A stretch of 32,713 nucleotides of DNA from NCBI GenBank assembly GCA_028288585.1, contig JAQBNL010000005.1, positions 1 to 32,713 on the forward strand. The letters are read 5' to 3'. The position numbers were made by a program, and so were the translations under genes. The notes under the pieces were generated by a model. That model was not told the DNA's origin. It saw nothing but the letters and a program-made list of their open reading frames with translations, and searched no databases. Of this stretch, positions 7,590-15,425 are shown piece by piece (the first letter of the stretch is position 1; each line of letters starts with the position of its first letter). The stretch is from Chitinophagaceae bacterium. Lineage in GTDB: Bacteria; Bacteroidota; Bacteroidia; Chitinophagales; Chitinophagaceae.

Positions 7590-10500
7590 TTATTTATCAT
7601 TTTCGATTACTCCTGAAATAGTTTCTTCATCTTCACAATGCAGTAAAACTTCTGCAGCAGAAACGGCTTGTATCACAGGAGTACCACTTCTTTTTTCTCC
7701 GCTTATTTTTTGTATCAGGCGATTGCGTTCATCTTTTATTTTTTGTCTTAACTGCATATCCTTGTCCCTGTCAAATTCAACAATGCCGTCAACGATTGTA
7801 GTTTGTGCTCTTGCATAAATGCTTAATGGATTATCGGTCCACAGAACGAGGTCAGCATCTTTTCCAACTTTTATGCTTCCTGTTTTATTATCAATATGCA
7901 ACATTTTAGCAGGGTTAAGCGTAACCATTTTTAATGCATCTTCCTCGTTCATGCCTGCATATTTTATACTTTTAGCAGCTTCCTGGTTCAGGCGTCTTGC
8001 CATTTCAGGATCATCAGAATTAATGGCAACGTTCAATCCCACCCTTTGCATTATCGCAGCATTTTGGGGGATAGCATCAACTACTTCCTGTTTATAATTC
8101 CACCAGTCACTGAACGTAGAAGCATTGGCGCCATGCGCTTTCATTTTATCAGCCACCTTATAACCTTCTAAAATATGTGTGAATGTATTAAAGCGGAATC
8201 CAAACCTTTCTGCAACCCTCATGGCAGCCGTTATCTCACTTTGAATATAAGAGTGACAGGTGATGAAACGTTTTTTATTCATAATCTCTACCAATGCATC
8301 CAGTTCAAGGTCTCTCCTGAATGATGCATCTTTTTTAGACGCTTCATAATCTTTTGCACGGGTAAATGCATCCACCAAAACTTCTTCAACGCCCATTCTT
8401 GTATCAGGAAACCTGTTGTTATTGCTGGATGTTGTCCGTTTTACATTTTCTCCCAAAGCAAATTTTATAAAAGGATCGGCGCCTACAAATTTTAAATCCT
8501 CATCATTAGCGCCCCATCTTAATTTTATAAGTTGTGTTTGCCCGCCGATAGTATTGGCAGAGCCATGCAGGATGTGTGAAGTTGTAACACCGCCGCTTAA
8601 CTGGCGATAAATATTTATGTCTTCAGGATTTAAATTATCGCCGATGCGAACTTCTGAAGAAACTGATTGTCCGCCTTCATTAATTGATGAAGCTGCTATG
8701 TGTGAATGCTCATCAATTATCCCGGGAGTAAGATGTTTGCCTGTGCCATCAATTATTCTTGCGTTTGATGAGGAAAGATTTTTGCCGACCTGTGAAATTT
8801 TTCCATTCACAACCAATACATCAGTATTCTCTAATTTGCTTTCTTTTTCATTGGTCCATACAGTGGCATTTTTTATAAGAATTGTTTCCTGCTTTGGTAA
8901 CTCTTCCCATCCATAACCATTGAATGGATAGGTTACCTTGCCAATTTTAGGAGGCTCTTTCTTTTTTACAGAATCAATTTTTGCAACAGTTGCTTTAATT
9001 AAAGTTGCGGTCCACCAAAGCATGTTGCCCGAAGTATCAACCCCATTGCCCTGCCAAACAGTTCCATTATTAATACCGCTAAGTTTAATTGACGGACCAA
9101 TATTTACCTGCGGCAATGGCCGTCCACCGCTTTGTCTTGACCGGGTTTCATCAACCGGCTTTTTATCATCACCGGGTTTTGTTTCATCAGCTATGTTAGA
9201 GGAGTCAGAAACTCTTCTTGTTGTATCACGTACTACAGGAATTTTTATTTTTCCGGAGTCTGCACGAACGGCAGAATCTACTGAAGCTCTTCTCCTCCTT
9301 CCCGGTGTGACCGGTGAAAAATTAATTTTAACCAGCTTGCCATCAAAGCTGAATTTTGTTGCTAAGGTATCGTTGTTGTAAATTTTGGCGTCGTTACTGC
9401 TCTTTACATCAAGGGTGTAATTCATTTTGCCTGCGGCGGAAGTGATATCTAATTTATAAGTGCCGGCAATGTTATTCACGGCATCATCCTTTACAGTATA
9501 TTTTTCTCCCTGTATCCAGTTTTGAATGATGATAGTTTTTTCATTAAAGATTGGCCCCGAGGTAATAAGGAAGTTAGCCAGTTTACCTGCATCCAGGCTT
9601 CCCACTTTATCATATACATTTAGCAGCGAAGCAGGAGTTTTGGTTAATGCTTCAAGCGCTTTTGTTTCTGATAATCCATAATCAATTGCTTTACGAAGAT
9701 TTGCCATAAACATTTTAGGGTCACGTAATTCTGCTGCTGTAAAGCAAAAAGGAATATTTGCTTTTTCTAAATAGGCAGCATTTGAGGGCGCCATCTCCCA
9801 ATGCTTCATATCAGTGAGCGTGATATAGCGGGCATCATTAGGGTCGTCCACATCCATTGCCTGCGGATAATTAAGAGAAAGAATATAGCTCGCTTTTGTG
9901 CCTGCAATTTCTTTTATGCGCTGGTATTCATTGCCACCACCTTTAATAATATATTGAACTCCAAATTCATCACCTATCCTGTCTGCACGCAGATCATTCC
10001 ATTTATCATTAGCTTCAAATATCTGGGGTAAATTTTTATTCTCGTTCCATGCCTGCAGGCTAAGATTGGTACCTTCTGATGCTGGCCTGGTTTTATACCA
10101 TTCAGCATCAAGATAAGTTTGGCGCAAGAGCGCAATAGAACCCATTATTGATTGCGGGTAAGTCTGCGTTGAAGAACCCCTGCTGAATGAATAATTTGCC
10201 GATGCCTTATCTTTTATCACAACTAAATTATCAGCGAGATTAGCAAGTGTAGCCAATACTCCTGTACCTCTTGCTATACCATCTTTCTGGTGAGATAAAA
10301 CGGTACCAAAACCTGCCTCACGAAACGGTGTAGCTTTTGTATCATCAACAGTGAAAAGTTCAGATGCATTTACCTGTGGCCTTATTGCCTGGTTCCATCC
10401 AAAAGCTCCTTTAGTGGCGGAAGTAATTTGCCCGGGAGCATTAAAGTTGAAACCTGTTTGAGTGCGTTGCTGGACAGGAATGCCATAGTCACTATAAATA

Positions 10501-10799
10501 TCGATGAAAGAAGGGTAGATGTATTTTCCCCTGCAATCAATAGTTACTGCATCCTTAGGAACAGCAATGTTATTACCGGCAGAAATTATTTTCCTGTCAC
10601 GGATTATCAAAGTAGCATTTAACAGCACTGAATTTGCATCTTTCACAATCGTTGCATTAATAAAAGCATACGATTTTTGTGATGGGTCTGCAACTCCATT
10701 AACAGGAAAAGTGGTTTGCGCATTAGCCGGGTTAATTAAAATTAAAGCCGTAATAATTAACAGTAATTTGTTCACAAAAAAGAGATTATTTTTTTTCAT
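7590..10799 (-). CDS. Exported tandem amidohydrolase, dead N-terminal and intact C-terminal domains
   Basis: This 1069-residue protein carries a signal peptide ending PANA-QT and two amidohydrolase domains. The first (about 40-430) reads YIYPSFIDIYSDYG where the HxH metal motif belongs, so it lacks metal ligands. A central linker (about 490-570) is rich in Arg, Asp, Lys and Ser. The second (about 640-1050) is intact: TPGIIDEHSHIAASS supplies HxH, ITCHSYIQ and FTHILEGYK the later histidines, and INSDDPE the catalytic aspartate. The C-terminal domain resembles imidazolonepropionase-like and prolidase-like hydrolases acting on cyclic amides or dipeptides; the substrate is not evident. It forms an operon with the smaller gene downstream. 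ATG 10799 precedes the signal peptide directly. This large exported two-domain form is common in Bacteroidota. Confidence 0.92.
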   Translation of the reverse strand: MKKNNLFFVNKLLLIITALILINPANAQTTFPVNGVADPSQKSYAFINATIVKDANSVLLNATLIIRDRKIISAGNNIAVPKDAVTIDCRGKYIYPSFIDIYSDYGIPVQQRTQTGFNFNAPGQITSATKGAFGWNQAIRPQVNASELFTVDDTKATPFREAGFGTVLSHQKDGIARGTGVLATLANLADNLVVIKDKASANYSFSRGSSTQTYPQSIMGSIALLRQTYLDAEWYKTRPASEGTNLSLQAWNENKNLPQIFEANDKWNDLRADRIGDEFGVQYIIKGGGNEYQRIKEIAGTKASYILSLNYPQAMDVDDPNDARYITLTDMKHWEMAPSNAAYLEKANIPFCFTAAELRDPKMFMANLRKAIDYGLSETKALEALTKTPASLLNVYDKVGSLDAGKLANFLITSGPIFNEKTIIIQNWIQGEKYTVKDDAVNNIAGTYKLDITSAAGKMNYTLDVKSSNDAKIYNNDTLATKFSFDGKLVKINFSPVTPGRRRRASVDSAVRADSGKIKIPVVRDTTRRVSDSSNIADETKPGDDKKPVDETRSRQSGGRPLPQVNIGPSIKLSGINNGTVWQGNGVDTSGNMLWWTATLIKATVAKIDSVKKKEPPKIGKVTYPFNGYGWEELPKQETILIKNATVWTNEKESKLENTDVLVVNGKISQVGKNLSSSNARIIDGTGKHLTPGIIDEHSHIAASSINEGGQSVSSEVRIGDNLNPEDINIYRQLSGGVTTSHILHGSANTIGGQTQLIKLRWGANDEDLKFVGADPFIKFALGENVKRTTSSNNNRFPDTRMGVEEVLVDAFTRAKDYEASKKDASFRRDLELDALVEIMNKKRFITCHSYIQSEITAAMRVAERFGFRFNTFTHILEGYKVADKMKAHGANASTFSDWWNYKQEVVDAIPQNAAIMQRVGLNVAINSDDPEMARRLNQEAAKSIKYAGMNEEDALKMVTLNPAKMLHIDNKTGSIKVGKDADLVLWTDNPLSIYARAQTTIVDGIVEFDRDKDMQLRQKIKDERNRLIQKISGEKRSGTPVIQAVSAAEVLLHCEDEETISGVIENDK

Positions 10800-10904
10800 T
10801 AATATTTTTTTAAATATCGCTGAAGATATAAATTAGTTTAAATGCATAGTTTATTTTTTTATAGAAGGAAATTAACAAGTGATCTTTCATAAATTACAAT
10901 TGAG

Positions 10905-10912
10905 TAATTTTG
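10905..10912 (+). promoter_or_regulatory. Candidate -7 element of deoC
   Basis: TAATTTTG matches the Bacteroidota -7 consensus TAnnTTTG and lies 17 bases before the deoC start codon. A good -33 TTG is not seen at the right spacing. The gap 10800-10928 separates deoC from the divergent amidohydrolase gene and must hold promoters for both. Confidence 0.45.
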
Positions 10913-10928
10913 TTTATTATAATAACAT

Positions 10929-11846
10929 ATGGCAGAGACAATGACCACAGCGATACCTGATTTTACTCTTCCCCCAAGAGTTGACCAGGTTGGTATTGAA
11001 GAAAGAGCAGCAAGGTTTACCAAGAGAAGTATAAAGAAAGAGACGAAAGTAAACGGTTTATTGCTTGCATTAAACATGATAGATCTCACCACGCTGGAAG
11101 GAAAAGATTCTGAAGGCAAGGTGAAACAGATGTGTTATAAAGCTATGCACCTGCTGGATGCATATCCCGGCTTGCCAACAGTGGCAGCAGTTTGCGTTTA
11201 TCCTTCTATGGTTAAAACGGCAAAGAAAGCAGTGGAAGGTTCAGGAATAAAAGTAGCATCAGTGGCAACAGGTTTCCCCAGTGGACAGGTGCCAAGAGAT
11301 GTAAAAATCAGAGATACAAAATTTGCTGTGGCACAGGGAGCTGATGAAGTAGATATGGTAATTTCAAGAGGTAAATTTTTAGAAGGCGAATACAATTATG
11401 TGTTCGATGAGATAGCAACGATAAAGGAAGCCTGTGGCGATGCAAGATTGAAAGTAATTCTTGAGACAGGGGAGCTGGTAACATTTGATAAGGTTCGCAA
11501 GGCAAGTGATATTGCCATGCATGCAGGCGCAGATTTTATTAAAACATCCACAGGAAAAGTTACACCTGCTGCAACTATGCCGGTAACATTAGTGATGCTG
11601 GAAGCGATAAGAGATTTTTATTATAAGACAGGCAAAATGATAGGCATGAAGCCAGCCGGCGGAATTTCAAAAGCAAAACTGGCTTTGCATTATTTGGTTA
11701 TGCTGAATGAAATTTTGGGAGAGGCGTGGATGAATAATCATTGGTTCCGTTTTGGAGCAAGCAGTCTGGCTAATGATGTTTTGATGCAATTGATGAAAGA
11801 GAAGACAGGTGTTTACCAGGGGAAGGATTATTTTTCGTTGGATTAA
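10929..11846 (+). CDS. deoC: Deoxyribose-phosphate aldolase
   Basis: DeoC cleaves 2-deoxyribose-5-phosphate to acetaldehyde and glyceraldehyde-3-phosphate. The 305-residue sequence is the long form, closer in length to the animal enzyme than to the ~250-residue E. coli type, with an extra N-terminal segment (about 1-45). Class I aldolase residues are present: the GADEVDMVI block at 137-145, Schiff-base Lys205 in FIKTSTGK, and Lys241 in GMKPAGGI. The C-terminus (FRFGASSLANDVL) forms the phosphate-binding loop. It leads a cluster with an aldehyde dehydrogenase and a half-dehydrogenase that could oxidise the acetaldehyde, interrupted only by the S23-type ORF. ATG 10929 is followed by a short polar leader; a second ATG four codons on is also possible. 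Confidence 0.96.
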   Translation: MAETMTTAIPDFTLPPRVDQVGIEERAARFTKRSIKKETKVNGLLLALNMIDLTTLEGKDSEGKVKQMCYKAMHLLDAYPGLPTVAAVCVYPSMVKTAKKAVEGSGIKVASVATGFPSGQVPRDVKIRDTKFAVAQGADEVDMVISRGKFLEGEYNYVFDEIATIKEACGDARLKVILETGELVTFDKVRKASDIAMHAGADFIKTSTGKVTPAATMPVTLVMLEAIRDFYYKTGKMIGMKPAGGISKAKLALHYLVMLNEILGEAWMNNHWFRFGASSLANDVLMQLMKEKTGVYQGKDYFSLD

Positions 11847-11850
11847 AACA

Positions 11851-11937
11851 TGTTCAAGGGGTTCAAGAAGTTTAAGAGGTCCAAAATGTTCTTTTTTAAC
11901 TTCTGGAGCTTTGAACATTTGGGAACTTCTTAAACTT
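11851..11937. repeat. 9-nt-periodic repeat with imperfect inverted repeat, upstream of the S23-type ORF
   Basis: From 11851 the sequence runs in 9-base steps of the type GTTCAAGNN (TTCAAGGGG, TTCAAGAAG, TTTAAGAGG, TCCAAAATG). From about 11911 the opposite orientation appears (GAACATTTG, GGAACTTCT, TAAACTTAA). The two halves pair imperfectly over about 24 bases (11868-11892 with 11912-11937). A related array follows the ORF at 12352-12384. Confidence 0.65.
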
Positions 11938-11941
11938 AATT

Positions 11942-12361
11942 ATGGCAACTTTTGAAAAATTTGAACAAATAATTTCCTGGCAGGAAGCAAGAGAATTAAA
12001 TAAAATTGTTGGCAAGCTTATAGATGATAAAAGATTTGAAAATAATTTCCGCCTGATTAACCAAATAGAGGGTTCGGCAGGTTCTATTATGGACAATATA
12101 TCTGAAGGTTTTGAAAGAGGTGGAAATAGAGAGTTTATGCAATTCTTATATATTGCAAAAGGGTCGTGCGGAGAATTAAGGTCTCAACTTTATAGAGCAT
12201 TAGACAGAAATTATATTATAGGGGAAGAATTCAATTCTATTTCAGAACATGCAATGAAAATTAGCAGCTTAATTCAAAAGCTAATCAACTATTTGGAAAG
12301 TTCACCCTTCAAAGGAAATAAATATAAAGAAAGAGAAAAAGAGTCTGCAAAAACTTCTTGA
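11942..12361 (+). CDS. Four-helix-bundle protein of the 23S rRNA intervening-sequence (S23) family
   Basis: This 139-residue, mostly helical protein matches the S23/IVS family: the WQEARELNKIVGKL opening, the central AGSIMDNISEGFERGGNREFMQFLYIAKGSCGELRSQLYRA signature region, and a C-terminal helix with SSLIQKLINYLE. Family members were first found inside insertions of 23S rRNA genes and are now common as lone genes; structures are pentameric four-helix bundles, and function is not established. Here it lies between deoC and the aldehyde dehydrogenase, apparently interrupting that cluster. It is bracketed by 9-nt-periodic repeats, and the sequence around its start (AACTTCTTAAAC...ATGGCAA) is repeated at the start of the next gene. 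That suggests it arrived as a small mobile or repeat-borne unit. Confidence 0.9.
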   Translation: MATFEKFEQIISWQEARELNKIVGKLIDDKRFENNFRLINQIEGSAGSIMDNISEGFERGGNREFMQFLYIAKGSCGELRSQLYRALDRNYIIGEEFNSISEHAMKISSLIQKLINYLESSPFKGNKYKEREKESAKTS

Positions 12362-12384
12362 ACTTCTTGAACCTCTTAAACCTT
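12352..12384. repeat. 9-nt-periodic repeat downstream of the S23-type ORF
   Basis: The segment reads CTTCTTGAA, CTTCTTGAA, CCTCTTAAA, CCTTAACTA in 9-base steps and runs over the ORF stop codon into the start of the dehydrogenase gene. GAACCTCTTAAACC followed by ATGGCAA repeats the sequence just upstream of the S23 ORF (11923-11948) with few changes, giving an imperfect direct repeat of about 27 bases around the ORF. Confidence 0.65.
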
Positions 12385-12388
12385 AACT

Positions 12389-13870
12389 ATGGCAAGAAAT
12401 AATACATTAAAATTAAAATTCGATTCTGCCCGCAAATATGCGCCGGCGCCGGAAAGCAGGAGTGCAGCTAAAATAAAAGACCAATACGACCTATTCATAA
12501 ATGGAAAATTTGAAAAGCCAGTAAGCAAAAAATATTTTGATACCATTAATCCTGCGACTGAAGAAAAAATATCAAGGGTTGCAGAAGCCAATGAAGCAGA
12601 TGTAGACAGGGCAGTGAAAGCGGCAAGAAATGCGTATGAGAATGTATGGAAGAAAATGCCGCCGAAAGAAAGAGGGAAATATATTTTCCGCATAGCACGC
12701 ATGGTACAGGAAAGGGCAAGAGAGCTGGCAATTGTGGAAACATTAAATGGCGGTAAACCCATTCGTGAGAGCCGCGATTTTGATATACCTGTTGTGGGCA
12801 ATCACTTTTTTTATTATGCAGGCTGGGCAGATAAATTAGAGTATGCATTTCCCAATCGTAACGCACATCCGTTGGGAGTTGCCGGGCAAATCATTCCATG
12901 GAATTTTCCTTTGCTGATGGCTGCATGGAAGATTGCACCGGCATTGGCAACAGGTAATACCGTTGTTTTAAAACCTGCGGAAACCACGCCACTAACGGCT
13001 TTGCTTTTAGCAGAAATAATACAGGAATGCGATCTGCCTCCTGGTGTTGTAAATATTATTACAGGGGCCGGGGCTACCGGCGCCGCTATCGTTAATCATC
13101 CTGATATAAATAAAATCGCTTTCACCGGTTCTACAGATGTTGGAAAAATTATCCAGCGGGCAATTGCAGGAACCAATAAAAAAGCAACATTAGAACTCGG
13201 TGGTAAAGCGGCTAACATAATTTTTGATGATGCACCGATTGACCAGGCAGTGGAAGGCGTTATCAACGGGATATTTTTTAACCAGGGACATGTTTGTTGT
13301 GCAGGCTCAAGACTGTATGTACAGGAAAGTGTTTACAAAGAAGTTGTCCGAAAACTTAAGGATCGGTTGGAGACTTTGATCGTTGGTGATCCGATGGATA
13401 AGAACACTGATATTGGTGCTATCAATTCAAAACAGCAACTTGACCAGATAAATAAATATTTAAAAATAGGAGTGAAGGAAGGCGCTGAAATGTACCAGAG
13501 TTCTGTTGATCTGCCGAAGAAAGGATTTTTCTGCCGTCCTACCATTTTTACAAACGTAGCCCAATCAAACAGGATATCACAGGAAGAAATTTTCGGCCCT
13601 GTTCTTACCATCCAAACATTTAGAACAGATGATGAAGTAATTGAAAAGGCAAATAATACACCTTATGGCCTTTCCGCAGGAGTGTGGACAGATAAGGGTT
13701 CCAAGATATTCAACATGACAACTAAATTGAGAGCAGGTGTTGTTTGGGCAAATACATTTAACCAGTTTGATCCTACATCACCATTCGGCGGGTATAAAGA
13801 AAGTGGCTATGGAAGAGAAGGTGGTCTTCACGGATTAACGCCCTATTTAAATCTTACATCAATTTCTTAA
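12389..13870 (+). CDS. Aldehyde dehydrogenase, catalytic (ALDH16-type N-terminal half)
   Basis: This 493-residue NAD(P)-dependent aldehyde dehydrogenase oxidises an aldehyde to its acid. All catalytic elements are present: Asn172 in PWNFP, the VVLKPAETTP cofactor segment, GSTDVG, Glu269 in TLELGGK, catalytic Cys303 in GHVCCAGSR, and EEIFGPV. It ends in the standard PFGGYKESGYGREGG loop. Its partner 11 bases downstream is a second dehydrogenase sequence without the catalytic domain. That two-part arrangement matches ALDH16, in which an active and a truncated ALDH domain are fused in one chain. With deoC upstream, acetaldehyde from deoxyribose-5-phosphate cleavage is the likely substrate. This substrate is inferred from neighbours only. 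Confidence 0.95.
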   Translation: MARNNTLKLKFDSARKYAPAPESRSAAKIKDQYDLFINGKFEKPVSKKYFDTINPATEEKISRVAEANEADVDRAVKAARNAYENVWKKMPPKERGKYIFRIARMVQERARELAIVETLNGGKPIRESRDFDIPVVGNHFFYYAGWADKLEYAFPNRNAHPLGVAGQIIPWNFPLLMAAWKIAPALATGNTVVLKPAETTPLTALLLAEIIQECDLPPGVVNIITGAGATGAAIVNHPDINKIAFTGSTDVGKIIQRAIAGTNKKATLELGGKAANIIFDDAPIDQAVEGVINGIFFNQGHVCCAGSRLYVQESVYKEVVRKLKDRLETLIVGDPMDKNTDIGAINSKQQLDQINKYLKIGVKEGAEMYQSSVDLPKKGFFCRPTIFTNVAQSNRISQEEIFGPVLTIQTFRTDDEVIEKANNTPYGLSAGVWTDKGSKIFNMTTKLRAGVVWANTFNQFDPTSPFGGYKESGYGREGGLHGLTPYLNLTSIS

Positions 13871-13881
13871 AACAGAAAACA

Positions 13882-14832
13882 ATGGCAGAAGCAACCATAA
13901 AAAAACCAATCGCAAAAATTGAAAAAGCACAAAGTAATGGTGCTCCAAAAAAGCGACTGGAAATTTTAAAGACATACAAAATTTACATCGGCGGAAAATT
14001 CCCGAGAACAGAATCAGGAAGATATTATTCGCCTGAAAATTCTTCTCAAGAAAAACTTGCCAATGTTTGCCTTAGCTCACGTAAAGATTTTAGAGAAGCT
14101 GTTGTTGCTGCAAGAAATGCACAGGGAGACTGGGGTTCAAGAGCTGCATTTAACCGTGGACAAATTTTATATCGCATTGCTGAAATGCTGGAAGGAAGAA
14201 AAGCCCAATTCATTGACGAACTAATAAAACAGGATGCAACAAGAGAAGAAGCGGAAAATGAAGTACTGCTTTCTATTGATCGCTTAATTTATTATGCAGG
14301 ATGGTGCGATAAATTTCAACAATTGTACAGCACAGTAAATCCTGTTGCTTCATCGCATTTTAATTTTTCTGTTCCGGAACCTACAGGCGTAGTGTCTATT
14401 ATTGCGCCGCAATCAACTTCGCTGCTCGGCTTAGTTTCGGTGATTGCTCCTGTAATTGCAGGCGGCAATACATGTGTGGTGCTTGCATCATTTACCAGGC
14501 CGCTATGTGCAGTAACTTTTGCTGAAGTGCTTAATTCTTCTGATGTTCCCGGTGGCGTAATAAATATTCTTACCGGTAAAGTTTCTGATCTGGCTTCTTA
14601 TTTTGCCGACCACATGGATGTAAATGCCTTTGTGTTTTGTGAGAAAGATGCAGACACACAAAAAATGATACAGGAAAAAGCATCATTGAATTTAAAGCGT
14701 GTTGTTCTCTACAATAAAATAAACTGGCTTACTGAAAATGGTCAGTCACCTTACTTTATTATGGATACCCAGGAAATAAAAACAACATGGCATCCGATTG
14801 AAAATATCGGCGGGGCTAAAGCGGGGTATTAG
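13882..14832 (+). CDS. Non-catalytic half aldehyde dehydrogenase (ALDH16 C-terminal-like)
   Basis: This 316-residue protein is an ALDH that stops before the catalytic domain. It has an N-terminal segment (YKIYIGGKFPRTESGRYY), the helical region VVAARNAQGDW...LIYYAGWCDKFQQ, and Rossmann-like parts (GVVSIIAPQSTSLLGL, VIAGGNTCVVLASF, VPGGVINILTG). There is no catalytic Cys or Glu motif. The end, EIKTTWHPIENIG, recalls the tail of vertebrate ALDH16A1, whose C-terminal domain is likewise truncated and inactive. It is therefore read as a separately encoded ALDH16 C-terminal half that partners the preceding enzyme, not as a decayed gene; the frame is intact and stop codons are clean. The last 36 bases also form part of the 78-bp direct repeat flanking the RAYT island. 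Confidence 0.9.
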   Translation: MAEATIKKPIAKIEKAQSNGAPKKRLEILKTYKIYIGGKFPRTESGRYYSPENSSQEKLANVCLSSRKDFREAVVAARNAQGDWGSRAAFNRGQILYRIAEMLEGRKAQFIDELIKQDATREEAENEVLLSIDRLIYYAGWCDKFQQLYSTVNPVASSHFNFSVPEPTGVVSIIAPQSTSLLGLVSVIAPVIAGGNTCVVLASFTRPLCAVTFAEVLNSSDVPGGVINILTGKVSDLASYFADHMDVNAFVFCEKDADTQKMIQEKASLNLKRVVLYNKINWLTENGQSPYFIMDTQEIKTTWHPIENIGGAKAGY

Positions 14833-14874
14833 TATTTTTTGAGATTTATTTCTTCACTACGAATACACTTCGCT
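14797..14874. repeat. 78-bp direct repeat, left copy, flanking the RAYT island
   Basis: This segment holds the last codons of the half-dehydrogenase and a decayed copy of the end of the GNAT gene found at 16226. It matches 16178-16255 at roughly three quarters of positions, with two single-base indels. GAGATTTATTTCTTCAC and ACGAATACACTTCGCT are identical in both. Here the GNAT-like reading frame (read on the minus strand) is broken by a one-base loss. Confidence 0.8.
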
Positions 14875-14876
14875 TC

Positions 14877-14917
14877 CCTTTGTTGGTCGCCTGAGGTACT
14901 ATATACGTGTTAGACCC
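14877..14917 (-). repeat. REP1, extended form
   Basis: This 41-base repeat reads CCTTTGTTGGTCGCCTGAGG, then TACTATATACGTG, then TTAGACCC. It differs from REP2 (15267-15308) by one missing A and a few substitutions. Relative to the compact REP3 and REP4, about 21 bases (TAACATGTATATAGTTACCTC on the minus strand in REP2, with a small inner TAAC/GTTA pair) are inserted between GGTC and AGGC. Confidence 0.8.
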
Positions 14918-14931
14918 AAACAGCTAAAAAA

Positions 14932-15186
14932 TTATTCAATAGAATACCAGCTAATATAAACTGAAATAAAAAAAATTATCATTATAATACCATAAATAAT
15001 ATTGAAAGTAGGGTCTTTGATATTGACTGAAAAAAGAAAACGTTTTTTTTGCTTTTTTAGTCCGGATATTACCATTATACTGCCATACATTACACCGATT
15101 AAACAAAGGATTATTTTACCTACAAAAAGAAAATCCCATAGTACTAAAAATTGATTTAGTTTAAAAACTGTAATATCTAATTTCAT
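14932..15186 (-). CDS. Small membrane protein of cassette 1, function unknown
   Basis: This 84-residue ORF is not recognised. Two membrane segments are visible, at about 17-41 (LWDFLFVGKIILCLIGVMYGSIMVI) and about 61-80 (NIIYGIIMIIFFISVYISWY). A strongly basic loop, LKKQKKRFLF, lies between them, so both ends probably face the same side. The start codon overlaps the stop of the lysine-rich mini-ORF by ATGA (15183-15186), a typical sign of translational coupling. It ends 15 bases before REP1. The same layout is seen in cassette 2. It could be a small toxin, an immunity-like protein or an anchor for the basic peptide; nothing in the sequence decides. Confidence 0.55.
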   Translation of the reverse strand: MKLDITVFKLNQFLVLWDFLFVGKIILCLIGVMYGSIMVISGLKKQKKRFLFSVNIKDPTFNIIYGIIMIIFFISVYISWYSIE

Positions 15187-15242
15187 TTTTTCTTTTTCCT
15201 CTTAGGTGCTGGCTTTGTATTATTCTTTACAGATGCAGCCAT
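15183..15242 (-). CDS. Lysine-rich mini-ORF of cassette 1
   Basis: The 19-residue peptide is MAASVKNNTKPAPKRKKKK, with a near-identical partner at 15422-15487. Its stop codon overlaps the start of the following membrane ORF (ATGA). The frame stays open upstream (NIFHNI before the Met) into REP2, where ATG at 15299 would give 38 residues beginning MYIVTSGDQQRQ. Conservation of the peptide sequence between cassettes supports translation, but its size makes this uncertain. It may act mainly as a leader that delivers ribosomes to the next ORF. Confidence 0.4.
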   Translation of the reverse strand: MAASVKNNTKPAPKRKKKK

Positions 15243-15266
15243 AATGTTATGAAATATATTTACTTG

Positions 15267-15308
15267 CCTTTGTTGGTCGCCTGAGGTAACTATATACATG
15301 TTAGACCA
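15267..15308 (-). repeat. REP2, extended form, between the two cassettes
   Basis: This 42-base repeat, CCTTTGTTGGTCGCCTGAGG then TAACTATATACATG then TTAGACCA, is nearly identical to REP1. TGGTC and GACCA at its ends can pair around an inner TAAC/GTTA pair. It separates cassette 2 (upstream on the minus strand) from cassette 1 and supplies an ATG in frame with the cassette 1 mini-ORF. Confidence 0.8.
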
Positions 15309-15323
15309 CATGGGCAAAAAAAA

Positions 15324-15425
15324 TCAATACAACTGTTCCCAATTTGATACAAATTTAAAAACTGCTGAGATGAAGTTTTTTATAAACTTAAAAATTCGGG
15401 AAAAGAACAGCTTGATAAATCTCAT
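15324..15425 (-). CDS. 33-residue cationic amphipathic peptide ORF of cassette 2
   Basis: This ORF starts at an ATG overlapping the stop of the lysine-rich mini-ORF (ATGA, 15422-15425), exactly as in cassette 1. It opens MRFIKLFFSRIFKFIKNF and ends SNWEQLY. Lys or Arg recurs every three to four residues among Phe, Ile, Leu and Val, so as a helix it would have one basic and one oily face. That pattern is shared by membrane-active peptides, small type I-like toxins and signal anchors. It shows no sequence likeness to the 84-residue ORF of cassette 1 beyond being hydrophobic and basic. Expression is unproven. Confidence 0.4.
   Translation of the reverse strand: MRFIKLFFSRIFKFIKNFISAVFKFVSNWEQLY

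Noticed and set aside
8938-9381. 147-residue plus-strand ORF inside the large amidohydrolase gene
   Set aside because: It is antisense to a well-supported coding sequence with low-complexity linker; no independent signals.
13882-14832. Half-dehydrogenase as a frameshifted pseudogene
   Set aside because: No continuation of the catalytic domain is found in any frame after the stop, and the end resembles the natural ALDH16 C-terminus.
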